From positions 183,396,001-183,460,000 of the forward strand of contig JBITNC010000001.1 in the NCBI GenBank assembly GCA_050084985.1: a stretch of DNA of 64,000 nt, written 5' to 3'. This document shows, piece by piece, positions 12,821 to 25,110 of this stretch. Below the pieces are notes generated by a model, which worked only from the letters and a program-made list of their open reading frames with translations, made no database searches and was not told the origin of the DNA. Every line of letters starts with the position of its first letter. The first letter of the stretch is position 1. This DNA is from Nageia nagi. Taxonomy: Eukaryota; Pinophyta. The translations under genes were made by a program, and so were the position numbers.

Positions 12821-12832
12821 GCTCTGATACCA
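12821..12832 (-). other. Primer-binding site for initiator-Met tRNA
   Basis: The minus strand reads TGGTATCAGAGC, the standard plant retrotransposon primer site complementary to the 3' end of initiator tRNA-Met. It lies two bases from the end of the 5' LTR, as expected. Confidence 0.95.
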
Positions 12833-12834
12833 CT

Positions 12835-13283
12835 TGAATAAATTAACCCTTTTTGAATTAACTTCTAATCTCTCAATATCTCAACAAGGTACTTTCAACA
12901 TCAATATAATAGCATAATAACTCAATCTAATATCATAAATAATATAAGATATAAAGTGGTTCCTCTCTTCTTAGGAGTACATCCACTAACTAAGATCTTA
13001 CAAAATCTCTTCTCTCTCTCTCTTACACACACTTTAAACCTATAGCAAAGCTTCCATTACAATTATATAACTAGATAAGAGGAGGGTTATTCTATTTTTA
13101 TAAGAAAAAATCCACTTTATAATTAATCTTTTTATTTTTATTTTTAATCTTTTACCTATTTTTAATCTTTTTATTTTTATTTTTATTTTCTTAATACTTT
13201 AAGGTATCTAATGATACTTTAAGTATTAAGTGAATTTACATTGAGAATAAATATTATATAATATTACATTACAAATTTTAACA
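12835..13283 (-). mobile_element. Family B 5' LTR
   Basis: A 449 bp LTR on the minus strand, starting TGTTAAAATTTGTAATG and ending GGGTTAATTTATTCA. It is followed in transcription order by the primer-binding site. It matches the 3' LTR at 6219-6680 along its length with scattered substitutions and small indels, indicating an old insertion. Confidence 0.9.
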
Positions 13284-13288
13284 ATGTA
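13284..13288. repeat. Target-site duplication of nested B element, right copy (ATGTA)
   Basis: Right-hand copy; the partner ATATA is at 6214-6218. The intact relatives of the site also read ATGTA here. Confidence 0.75.
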
Positions 13289-14640
13289 CACTTCTTAAAG
13301 GTACTCGTACACTTCTATTTTAAAACAAAGATTTTTCTTATACAAAAGTAATCAATAATAAATTATCCTCAATAAATCTTGTTGAGAAAGTTTTAAAATT
13401 TTATTCTCCAACAAGTATGTTATTTAATGTGCTTAAATTTTTTGAGGATTAATGTATAACTATTCTAAAGTTGAAAATGTTTACAAACTTTACTTTAACA
13501 AGAATTTGTGCTCAACTAAAAAATTTTCAATACAACGTAAGATCAATATGCACAAACAAGAATATGTTCATAATAAAAAAAATTCATCCAACATAAGAAT
13601 AAAAAATAATAAAAATAATTTGAAAAAAAGTTGCATAAATTTTTACTTCAATAAAAGAAATATCTATATTAAGCATCAATTTTATAATTCAATGCACATT
13701 AAGCATACTAAATCTTTTGCAATATAAATTAATACAACCAATAAAGGTTATGCAAATTAAAATTTAAAAAAAAAATTATTTAATTTTTTATTTCAAACAT
13801 TATGCATATCCACAACAAATTTGCATAGCATTAGAGTGCATATTAAAGTTTGAAAAAAAATTTTACTTAAATTTTTCACTTCAAACACTATGCACATCCA
13901 TAACATATTTGAATAAAAAATTATACTTAAATTTGCTAATGTAGAGTGTGCAAAATTGAGGTTACAATGTATTGGATATTATCAATTAATTATTTAAAAA
14001 ATTTGCCTTCAAAAGGTTAGTGAAGTATGTCCAATTGCAATATTTACCTCTAATTCTCATAAGATTATAAACATAACTTATGATTTTATCCAAAAAGATT
14101 AAATATGTTTATCCAAGATATACAATTTTGCAAAATAATTTACCTTGTAATAATTTACAAAATTTAACCAAAAAATGGTTACATTAATTAATAAAATATA
14201 AGCATGTGCATACTTGTAAAAATTGTAACTCCTTTTTTTTTAAAATAAAGTTGAAAAAAACTTTTTTTTTTAATGTTATAAGAATATTAACAAAAGTTTT
14301 AAATAATTAATATTTAAGCTTTACTTAAAAGTTAGAAAATATCACATCTTTTCTATAAAGCAAAAAAATTTTGCACATGATAATTTTAACTAACTAACGT
14401 GTTGTGTTTTTAAATATTTTACCTTTGTAAATATTTAAATAAAAAATATTGTACCAATTTTTTTTAAAAAATTGATATTAACACTTACCACCACATGGTA
14501 AAATCCATAAAAAAGACCATAGGATAATTCAATAAGAATGTTTACTTTTAAAAAAAATCCATATCCCATGTGTTAAAAAAAGGTAACATGCCCCCCTTTT
14601 TTTAAAAAGGTTTCCCAAAACAAAATACCGCTAAAAAATA
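13284..14640 (-). mobile_element. Family A interior, 5' part of left arm (non-coding)
   Basis: Continuation of the left arm after the nested B element, colinear with about 47460-48700 and 60835-61830. From about 14150 to 14325 it is the clear reverse complement of 14670-14840. Homology to family A continues to about 14632 and then stops at the inversion junction. The primer-binding site and 5' LTR are missing. A 91-codon Asn/Lys-rich frame at 13452-13727 appears to be chance in AT-rich DNA. Confidence 0.75.
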
Positions 14641-14669
14641 TGTCTCCTTTATTAAATTTAAATATATTT

Positions 14670-17282
14670 TTAAAGCTTAAATATTAATTATTTAAAACTT
14701 TTGTTATTGTTCTTATAAAATTAAAAATAGTTTTTGTTTAGCTTAATTTAAAAAAAAAAGGAGTTATAATTTTTACAAGTATGCATATGCTTATGCTTTA
14801 TTAATTAATGTAACCATTTTTTGGTTAAATTTTGCAAATTATTACAAGGTAAATTATTTTGCAAAATTGTATGTCTTGGATAAACATATTTTATCATTTT
14901 TGGATAATATCATAGGTTATATTTATAATCTTATGAGAATTAGTGGAAAATATTGCAATTGGATATATTTAACTCACATTTTGAAGGTAATTTTTTTTTT
15001 AAAATAATTAATTGATAATATCTAATACATTGCAACCTCAATTTTGCACACTTTGTATTAGCAATTTTTAATGCATTTTTTTATACAAATATGTTGTGGA
15101 TATGCATAGTGTTTGAAGTAAAAATTTTAAGTAAAAATTTCTTTTAAACTTTAATATGCATTGCATTGTTATGCAAATTTATTATGGATATGCATAGTAT
15201 TTGAAATGAAAAATTAAAGTAATAATTTTTTTTTTAAATTTTGATTTGCATAATTCTTATTGGTTAGATTAATTTATATTGCAAAAGATTTATTATGCTT
15301 AATATGTATTGGATTATGAAATTGATAATAAATATAAACATTTCTTTTATGCATATTATTTGAAGTAAAAGTTTGTATAATTTTTCTTCAAACAATTTTT
15401 ATTATTTTTTATTCTTATATTGGATGTAATTTTTTTATTTATGCACATATTCTTATTTATGTATATTGATCTTATTTGTATGAAAATATTTTTTGTTAAA
15501 CAAAAATTTTGTTGGAGTAAAATTTGTAAATTTTCTCAATATTATGCATTAATCTTTAAAATTTTTATATATATTAGATAATATACTTGTTAGAGTATAA
15601 AGTTTTAAATTTTTTTTCATAAGATTTATTAAGGATAATTCACTATTGATTACTTTTGTATAAGAAAAATCTTTGCTTCAAAATAAAAGTATACGAATAC
15701 CTTTGAGAAGTGTACATTCCTCTCTACATTTGTATAGATTAGTAATCACAATAAGTTTTTTGATGAATGTTACTCTTAAGAGGAGTATAAAATTTAAGCA
15801 TACTTCTATGCTTGAAAATATTTATAAATTAATATCTCTATATTTTTATATTTTGAAAGAATATCCATATTTATAGATTAATACCACTATACTTCTATAT
15901 TTAAAAAGTATATGTCAATATATTGATTACCACATTGCTATTTTTTAGTAAGTTGTACTAGATAGAGTAATTAAAAAGGTTTATCATTCTTCATGACTAT
16001 ATTATTGAAGTGACTATAAATATTTAACCTTCTTCATGGTTGCACATTGTTAAAATGGTTAAAAAAGTTTACCGTTTTCAAAAATTGTAGTTATTTGATA
16101 AAATTTGAATTTATGTTGATAGATTAATGCTACCAAATTTTATTATATGCATTTAGATTAATAGCATAGTCAAATTGGTATTTTGTAGCTTATGAATCTT
16201 GATGTGGTAGTCAAATGGTATTTTATAATTTGTTTATCTATGCTACAATATTGTTGAAAAAAAATTTAAACTTCTAAATCAACATGTTTGTAAATAGATA
16301 AGAACTTATATATATGATTTCTACTTTATTTTATAAATATTGACTTTGTATTTGTTCAAGTTAGCATTTGTAGCTTATACTTTATTTTATAAATCTTGGT
16401 TTTGTATTTAATCAGGTTGGTATTTATGGTTTATAAATCTTAATTTAATCAAATGGTTATGCTTTTGATAATCTTGATTTAGTGGTTTAATCAAGATGGC
16501 ATTTGATCATTTGTGATATGGTTAAAATAACATGGTTACATAAGTATTTATTTGATAAAGCTATCATTAAAGAAGAAATTAAATTATAAAATATTATGAT
16601 ATAATAACATCTTAAGTACCCTTCATATAATCTTAACAAATAAAAATAATAATATAAAATAAATAAATACAAAAATCAAAAATCAATTTTATTTTGATAA
16701 AAATTGATGATATTTTTTTATATCTTTGATTGAAAATGCATTTATATCACTTGTTGATTATGTATCTATTAATATTATACATACATGATATTATTTATAT
16801 CATGTTATAAATGATACATTTTATTTAATATGCACATTGATATAGTTGATGATGTATATCATCTTTGATATTATGTATATGTGATGATTTGGTATCTTTT
16901 GATCATATTTATGGATAACATTTATCTTATATGAGTGTATATAATGTATCTAATTGATCTTATTTTATGAGTAATTTGTAATTTATATTTATTCTTGAAG
17001 TTGTAGGTTATTTGAGTGTGCAAGTTCATAAAGGCTCATCATATCAATATGTTGTTGAATGACTAATCTTGTACAAAGAAAACTATTTTTTGTTAATAAT
17101 TATATTGTAAAACCATTTGATAAAATAGTTAAATAGTTAATCCATTTAAAACCATATATATTCTATACTTTCTCAAAAATATAAAATATTCTCATCTCCA
17201 CTTGTATCTCTATGGAGGAGAACTCTCTCTTACTCTTTCTCTTTATCTTTTCGACTCTCTACCCAATATTGCATTAGGAGGA
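14670..17282 (+). mobile_element. Family A interior, right arm of inverted locus (non-coding)
   Basis: Plus-strand family A interior, the mirror image of the left arm (14325 down to 13284, then 6218 down to 4640). It contains the undisturbed version of the site where B inserted in the left arm (15713-15717). It also has the 3' tail segment and ends in a purine-rich tract (GCATTAGGAGGAT) before the LTR. The 5' LTR and primer site are missing. Confidence 0.8.
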
Positions 17283-17761
17283 TTGTTAAAAATTGTAATG
17301 TAATATTATATAATATTTCTCTTTTAATATAAATTTATTTAATGCTTAAAGTATCTTTAGATACCTTAAAGCATTAAGAGAATAAATATAGAAAGAAAAA
17401 TAAATATAAAACATCTTTAATCTTACCCTTGGATAAAAAAGAGGTTAAAGGGTGGGTTTCTTTTATAAATAAAGAGGTAATCTCTTATTATGTAACTCTA
17501 ATAAATATGATAATACTTATCATGTAGAGATGCTCTTGTAGAAGCTTTGTAGAAAGATTCTTGAAAATTTATAAAAGTTATCTTGTAAGAAGTAATAGAA
17601 TGATGGTTCAAATGGATGTACTTCCAAGAGATGGAGAAATCACTATACATTGTATGTTATCTTTTGTATGATTATTTTTTACTTTGTTAGATGAATGAAT
17701 GTTAGATTTGTTAGAGAAAATTCAAAAAGATCTTGGTTTATAGAACCCTTCAATTCCATCA
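17283..17761 (+). mobile_element. Family A LTR (right end of inverted locus)
   Basis: A 479 bp LTR starting TGTTAAAAATTGTAATG and ending CAATTCCATCA. It contains the palindrome at 17341-17375 and a TATA-like stretch near 17465. In this locus both outer ends are the U5 end of the LTR, unlike a normal element, where one outer end is the U3 end. Confidence 0.9.
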
Positions 17762-17766
17762 AGTAC
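17762..17766. repeat. Probable target-site duplication, right copy (AGTAC)
   Basis: Partner of GGTAC at 4171-4175, with one mismatch. It supports integration of the whole inverted structure as one unit. Confidence 0.5.
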
Positions 17767-20700
17767 AATGATCCTTGTATATTCCATCTATGCCTTTTAG
17801 CTATTTATATTTTCTTTTGGATTAAATTTGGTCTTTATTGAAAAGCTTAGGGACATTTTATAAGAGTTTACAAGGATCATTTCAAAATATTATTTTATAT
17901 TTATTTAAAAAAAGAAAAATGATTGAATAATAGTGTTAGTAATTTTATTTAAATTCCATTTTATAATTTTTCAATTTATGTGATACATTGTTAGTAAACT
18001 TTCAGCATGGTGAAGGCTAAAGGATTATATCAATATTTAATTTATTATATAGTACTTTGCTTTTATTTAGAAATAATTTAATAGCTTTTAACCTCCAAGT
18101 GTTATTGTATATTTTAGGTGAAACTTGAATATAACCCTTTAAATTAACTAAAAAAAAGTATATCATTATTTAAAAGAAAAAACACTCCATGTTAAAACAA
18201 GGTTATAAAATCATATAATATTTTATATGGCAACTTAAGGTTTGGTCTCCCAATTCTAGATGAAAATATGATGATTTAAGGAAAGTGAGTTTTGTTATTA
18301 TCACATCATAAGGTTTGCATGAGTAGGAGGGTTTCAAATGGTGCATACAAAGGATTTTGAATGACATGTGTAGGAGGCAAGTTAGTATCCAAGCATGTAT
18401 ATGAGTATATTAGTAAGAGTCAACATTTGAATATTAATAATTTTTTATTAAGGAAAGGAAATACATGCAAATTTATGGTGTTAGGTACATAACAAACTAG
18501 ATCATGGAGCATAACTATGTACTTGAAGATTATCTATAAGGTTTATATGGTTTACATAACATTTAATGAAGATAAAACAAGGCCCAAGGGGTTACATGTA
18601 GTTAAAATCAAACCCAATTTCAACCCATTAGTGCATGTTATTTTTAATTAACTTTTTATGTTTTGGAGAAATAATGTTAGTATTTATTTGCCTTTTTGGA
18701 ATGGGGTAAGTAAATAAAAGAGGAATTTTATATATGTAGGCTTCCTCAGGTGGAAATCAATTTAAAATCAATATAACAAAATTTAAACAAGAAAAAACTT
18801 AAAACCCTTTCTTATTTGTAGAACAACTAAAAGGCAATAATAGTACATGTGCTTAAGCTAGTAAAAGTATGCAGGAACTTGAAATAAAAAAATACATAAC
18901 AATAAAAAAGCTATAAATAAATATATTTTTCCCTCTAATGGAATTTATTCCTATCTTGCAAATGGATAAAGAATTAATCATTAAAGATATTACATACAAG
19001 GTAACCCATTCCATGATCTACAAATTTGCAGGATTGAGTCCATCTCATCACTTTATATAAATTAGGTAATGAAACATTAAGATTCATAAGGAGAAGTGAA
19101 TATTTGGTTATTTTTAAATTGTTACTTTGTAGTCAATTTCATAATGGCATTAGATAGAAACAAGGTTTTGAATGGGACCCCTATAATATTGGACTTGCAT
19201 GGATCTTCATTCAACCTTAGCAAGTCAAGGGAATATACAAAATAAGGATCAATGAAATAAACACAAGTTAATATGGCTATGAAATTGGAGAAATTTATTA
19301 TAGCAAAAATTGAGTTAAGAGTTAAATCAAATATATGGAGGTTGATGAGGTAAGAAATGAGATCCTTTTTATCATGATTTTGTAAATGTATTTTGTTACT
19401 TGAAATAATATGGGATACTATTATTATATTTTAACTTATATGATTGTTATATTTAGAAGTGAATACATGTTTTCTTTTATCTCCATTAATTAGATTTTGT
19501 TAATGACTATTATTATATTTGAATGTTGAATGTTCATATTTTACATCTAGTAATAATAATATGGTTTAAGTAAGAAATAACTTCAAAATTAGTTTTGGAT
19601 GGACAAACTTCAAAGATAGCTTTAAAATATTTGACCTCTAGAATTAACTAAATAATGACCAACTTAAAAATGTGTTAATAAGGTATAGTTTTAGAATCTC
19701 CAATGGGAAGCTTTAGAAATAGAACATAATGGCATAAAATGTACTATTTCCTAGGTGTCACTCTTTATATATATTCCACACCTTTAGCTAAAGATTGCAA
19801 TAGATTTTAGAATTATGTTTTGAAAGGATAACCAATGAAGTTGAAGAAGTGGATAATAAGGAATGCATAAATACAAAATCAAGATAGATATGAGGATAAC
19901 TAAGTTTGAAGATTATTAGCAAGTTAGATACTTAATCTTCTTGTTGTATATATCTAAATGACTCATATGCTAAATTAGGATTCTATTTCAAATAAACCTA
20001 TGAGTCATGAATTTAATTGATTAGCATTTAAGAGTTTGTTAATATTTTTAGAATAAATTAGCCTTCTTCCTTCAAAATAAAGCTAGCTACCATTATGACT
20101 TATAAACTTTAAAGTTTATTTATAAATTATATTTTTCCAATTTTTGAAAAAGTTAATACAAGCATCTTTCATCCTACATTTTTGAAGTTTTGTTTGTGAG
20201 CTCTATTGGAAGGAGGAGGGTCCACTCTGACTAACTATAGTCTTTAATCTTATTGTTGTGATTTAGTATTTTACATTTTGTATTGTAGTATTTATTTAAA
20301 TTTAATTAGGTATGTGTGATTTCCTATGAAAAGTTTAGTTTATTTTATGGTATAATGTTACTATTTTTAGTAGATTCATAATATTTAAAATAGAGTATCA
20401 GCTATATATAGCCTTAGGAAACTAACCTAGATATGATAAACTAAGTGATGTATTGACACTCATCATTTTTGGTGCCATTGTTGAGGATATAGTTTCTCTA
20501 TTATGTTGGTGAAAAGGAACTAAATCTTATAGAAGTGGAGTACTAGATTATTTAAGCTAACTATTCCACAAGTATTGGAAAAGAAAGACTCATTATACAT
20601 TGGGAAATAAATGGTGTTGGTTGAAACTATTTTCAAATAATTTCATGATAGTACTGTTATTACTATCATCCAAAAATTATGTATAACCATGTTTTCTCAA

Positions 20701-20900
20701 TTCTAAGGCCATAAAGATTTAATGAAAGTGATCTTATTTCAAATATTATGAATTTTGTTAAAATAATATTATATGGATAAGTTGATCTATTAATTAATAT
20801 TTATTTTCAGATAGTTTGAGTTATCTAGAACAATTGACTATCCTATGTTTTCAACAAAATTATTTTAAAAAGTATGTAGTTGTTTAAGATTTATATTTAC
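17767..20900. other. Unassigned AT-rich DNA
   Basis: No reading frame of note, no recognised repeat and no RNA gene seen. Composition matches the rest of the window. It may be old, unrecognisable retroelement sequence. Confidence 0.5.
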
Positions 20901-22065
20901 TCAAAATGGATAAATAGGATTAGAGATGAAAAGGGGAGATTTATTAGTAGAGGTAGAAATAATAAAATTAGAGGTAGAGGTAGACAACAACCAAAACCTC
21001 CCAAGAAAAGTAACCCTTAGCTAGGATTGAGTTCAAGCTTTGATTAAGCTAGAATTGAGGAAAACATTATGGTTGAACAAGTTACAGAAGCATTTCATGC
21101 TACAAACTTGAAAGAATCATTGGCTAAGAATGTTTGGACTCCAAAATTTTCTAAACAAGTTAGAAAAGATATCAAGAGAAGTAGCAATTTTAGTACTTCA
21201 AGGAATAAGTTTTGGAAAAAATCCCTATAGAATTAACTTTCAAGAAGGTGGTAAGATTTAAAAAAAACACTTCACCTTTTCCTAGACATTTTTTAAGTGA
21301 TACTTATTCTAAAGTAGAAAGACAAGCAACCAAAAGACATTTTATATTATCTATAGTTTAGGACCCTTTACTTAAATTTGAAAAACACCTTCTTTAACCC
21401 TTTAGCAATAATGTTAGGAGGTGGTGCAGTTGGAAGTGGAATTTTAGGTGCTGCTACACTAGCCAGTAGAACTTTCACTTATCCAATTGTAATGATCAAA
21501 ATACTTTAGGACATGATCAACTAATGCAAAATATCTCATCATTTATTTTGCCTAACTTTAGGGGTCTTTTTAGTGAATACCTAGATCAATTCCTATTCAA
21601 ATTCAAGGTAATTTGCAAAACATATGATTATGAAATTGATGCTCATAAATTAAAAGCTCTTTCCATAAACTTTGAAGGATAATGTAATGAGATGGTTTAT
21701 GGGATTATTTGTTGATTCTATCACTAATTAGGAAGATATGAAAAGAGTATTTCTAGATAAATATTAAGAGTATTATAGAGTGAAGGATAAAAAAGATAAA
21801 ATTATTTAGAATCAAACAGGGTAAGAAAGAAAGTCTAGAGGATTATTTGGATAGATATTTGCTTATTCATAAAAGATGTGGTACTGCTATTGACCTAGAA
21901 TTTACAAAAGTTATATTTTTGAGGGGTTTTATAGACTCTTCTTTAGATATCCTAAATGTAATGGGGAAAGGAAATATAAGTACTTTACCTTTGCATGACA
22001 TAGTGGAACTATGTAGAAAGTATTTTGAAATAAGGAATTCTACTAAAAAAATCAAACCTTAGAAA
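20900..22065 (+). pseudogene. Decayed Ty3/gypsy-type gag
   Basis: Plus-strand frames broken by stops and shifts resemble the capsid domain of gypsy-type gag (Retrotrans_gag family). An Arg/Gly-rich stretch (RGRNNKIRGRGRQQPKP) lies near 20950. From about 21540 the translation has the typical run of F, W and Q positions: a segment like NFRGLFSEYLDQFLFKFK, then RWFMGLFVDSI, then a piece resembling Q.GKKESLEDYLDRY. The last part is open at 21847-22062 (71 codons). No protease, RT or integrase of this element was found nearby. Confidence 0.65.
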
Positions 22066-23655
22066 GATATTAATAATGTTGTCAGTGAATTAATTAATTA
22101 AGTTGTTACCACCCAATTTTTGTCATTAAATTTTTGGACTTTTTCCTCAATTTAGGTATCTAGAAAAAGTTTTGTTGCTTGTTTTAATTAAACAAAAACA
22201 CCTAAAAATTAAATAATCACAAATACAAAAATAATTATTTTCAAGATCACATCTTTTATAAAAAAAAGAGTATGGATCATTGGGTAGTATCTTTCACTTT
22301 AGAGTTAAGAGCATATTCCAAACATTAACATGAAAATTAGTTTTTATGAAACTATTGAATACCATCCTATGATTTTGATTGCAAGCACCTACCCTAGTCA
22401 TGAGTGAAAATAGGTCCTACTTAATCATTGAATGATAAGCATTGAAACCTCTCTTTGAAGCCAAATGTTCATTTTAGACACTTAAAGGTGAAAGTTGGTT
22501 CTCTCTTGATAGAGAGATTAAAATGTTCTTATTTTTTTGAATCAAAGTGAAAAATGATGAATTTTACCTAGCATATTATTTTTCCTTTATCATTGAATTA
22601 GACTTCTACTTTGTGTGACTAAAGAGATTAATGTAGTCCCATAACCTAGAATTGAACTCAAAGAACAATATCACTCCTTATTCATCCTAATATCAAACCC
22701 CCCTTATGCCAACCAATTTTACCATTGACTCATTTTCAACCATCAATCTTAGGGTATAAACTAGCTAGATTATCATGACATGTCCATTTTCAACTTTTGC
22801 ACCTACAAATATTGGTCTATGCACATTATTTTTCACCTAATGCCTTGGTTTTTCCTTTATTAGAGTGTGTATTTCATCAATTTGGGTGACCTTGAGATAA
22901 TTTTGATTACACCAAAGTCAAGTATAGAGATAAAGCAATTAAAGGATCACATTGAGCTCATTATCTAGGAGAAATAATTGGCTTTTCATGGTAGGTTGGT
23001 CTTAAGAGGTAGTGACTAAAGAGCATCCAAAAGTTACATGAACTTAGTATCAAGGCAAAGCAATGGAGGACTTAGCTAGGTTAGATACTTATCCTAATAG
23101 AATAATTCCCTTATACACTACCTATAAGCCTTAACCAAAGTGACCAAGTTCTAAACCATTATCTTATCTTGCACATCCATTTGAAGTGACTAACTAAAAC
23201 CATCATCATATGAAACTAAACCTTACCTTAAAGAAAATAAGATATTACTTAGTCACATCATGTTGAATTCATACTTGTAGAAAATTAAGGTGTTCAACTT
23301 TTGCACTAGGTTGAACTCCCCCTTGTCAGTGACTAAACCTTGTATTTATCACATCACCTTATCTTGTGATCCATAGTGACAAACACATGGAAAACCTACT
23401 AAGGCATTTATTTATTTTAATCATTTTGCACTTTCACTCATAAGACTAAGGGATATTGAAATTATAACAATGTAACTTTCAAATAGAAGTGACCATGCAT
23501 TTAATTTATTGCATCACATTGACCTTCATTGGAAGAGACTTAGACATTTTTTATTAGTCATACCACTTATGTCATTAACTTGATGCAACTAAAGGAAAAT
23601 AAGAAATTTTGATAAAATGAATTTTTTTATAAAATTATATTTTTTCTTATTATCT
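22066..23655. other. Unassigned AT-rich DNA
   Basis: No frame longer than a few dozen codons. Sequence near 22500-23600 has mildly higher GC and repeated short words but no recognised family. Confidence 0.5.
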
Positions 23656-23659
23656 TGAA

Positions 23660-25110
23660 ATGATGGCTAAGTTAATTTGTATCTTTTTTCATAATGAGCA
23701 AGTCAAAGAAAGACATGGGTGGCTACCCCAACTTACAAAGAGTAGTTTTGTTGAGTTAAAAAAGATGGAAGACAAAGATAAGACCTCAATATTATTACAT
23801 ACTCAAGAATATCAAAGATCCTTAGTGAACCACATTGACTTAGTATTTATGGTCAAGGAAGTTAATGGAATTTTTAAGGAAGTAAAAGAAAAACATATCC
23901 TTCACTATTTATAGCTTTTCACAATTATAGTTATTCCTTTCTCTATAAATTTCCTAGAATTAGTTCTAGAGGTTGAAAACATAAGATTTTGTGAACCTAA
24001 TTATTAATGATATAGATGAAAACATAATTATAGAGTTAACTAAAGAGGGTATTGAAAAGGCTATGGGATGGTCCAACAAGGTGTCATTTTCATCCAAAAA
24101 GATGTGAATTAGAAGTATGAGGAGTGCAACAATAAACATAGACCTAGTGACTTTATCCAATCTTTATTGAAATTAGAGAACCATGGCCTAGCTAATCAAG
24201 ATGTCATTAAAACACAAATATATTTATTTCATGAAATCATGAACAAAGCTATCAACTTTTTGTGTAGAATTTTGGAAAAATAAAATATATTCATTTTGAG
24301 AAATACTTGTTTGATTTTCTTTATAAGGTCAACAAGAGGAGAGCATTTCGGTGGAGTTAGGTCATCAATAATGGAATGATATATCAATTGATGTAAGTGA
24401 AGAAAACTAGGAGCTTGTTCTATATGTATTAATTGTTCTATTTATTACTAAAGGGAAAGAATAAACCTCAAGCCCGTGGCATCAAAAAGATCATTTTCAA
24501 TAAAAAAGATGCCATTATATGGCCTATCCAAAATTCCATAAGGTCAAGGAGTGGAGTTATATTCAAATGAGAACTGATGAATGGGAGTATGCAATCAACA
24601 AGGATATGAAAGGGGCTTAGCATGTCCCTAGGATTTTGATTGAGGCATGTGATTTCTTGAAGAGGTTTGCTAAATTTTACCTTGAATAATTCAATAATTC
24701 TTATATCAGAGTTTTTGACATAGATGTAGCCCCTCTCTAATTACCATGATATCTTAATGATAGAATGATTTTTTTGGAGTTTATCAAACAAGATTTTTAT
24801 TTTAATAAAAATTTTGCTAAGGAGAAGAAAAGGCAACAATCAAGATGCCTATCATCTTGTCTTGGTATTGTTGTAATAATTGGTTGGAAGTAGAGACCAT
24901 CAAATGTGAGATTGAAGGATATAGTTTTGAAAGGAATGTATTGAAAATAAATTATGATCCAAATGGAGTAGTTGATAGATTTTATCAAAAATTTCACACA
25001 AATTATAAACATCACTCCCTAACCACCTTGAGAAATTTAGAAATGTACGATCAAAGTTGGAAATTAAAGGATCTTAGAATAATTAGCATAAGAAAGAGGT
25101 AGAAAAAGAA
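23660..25110 (+). pseudogene. Unrecognised decayed coding region
   Basis: Two open plus-strand pieces, 84 codons at 23660-23914 and 85 codons at 24845-25102, with shorter broken frames between them. The first is charged and helical in character. The second contains a Trp/Cys-rich start (LSWYCCNNWLEVE) and an aromatic-rich middle. I do not recognise either. The shared strand, and the position between a gag remnant and Lys/Glu-rich frames, suggest part of a decayed retroelement, but no RT, integrase or protease motif supports this. Chance frames cannot be excluded for either piece. Confidence 0.35.

Larger units (their letters stand above)
6219..13283 (-). mobile_element. Complete family B Ty1/copia element, nested in family A
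   Basis: A structurally complete LTR retrotransposon of 7065 bp on the minus strand. In transcription order it has a 5' LTR (12835-13283), a primer-binding site (12821-12832), a long leader (about 10620-12820), a gag remnant (about 10060-10610), a pol remnant with integrase before reverse transcriptase and RNase H (about 10000 to 7670), a 3' noncoding tail and a 3' LTR (6219-6680). Integrase before RT is the copia order. The reading frames are broken throughout. It sits inside the left arm of the family A inverted locus, with a near-perfect 5-bp duplication. Confidence 0.9.

Noticed and set aside
13452-13727. 91-codon Asn/Lys-rich frame
   Set aside because: Chance frame in AT-rich family A interior; not open in the other copies (47580-47900, 60950-61150).
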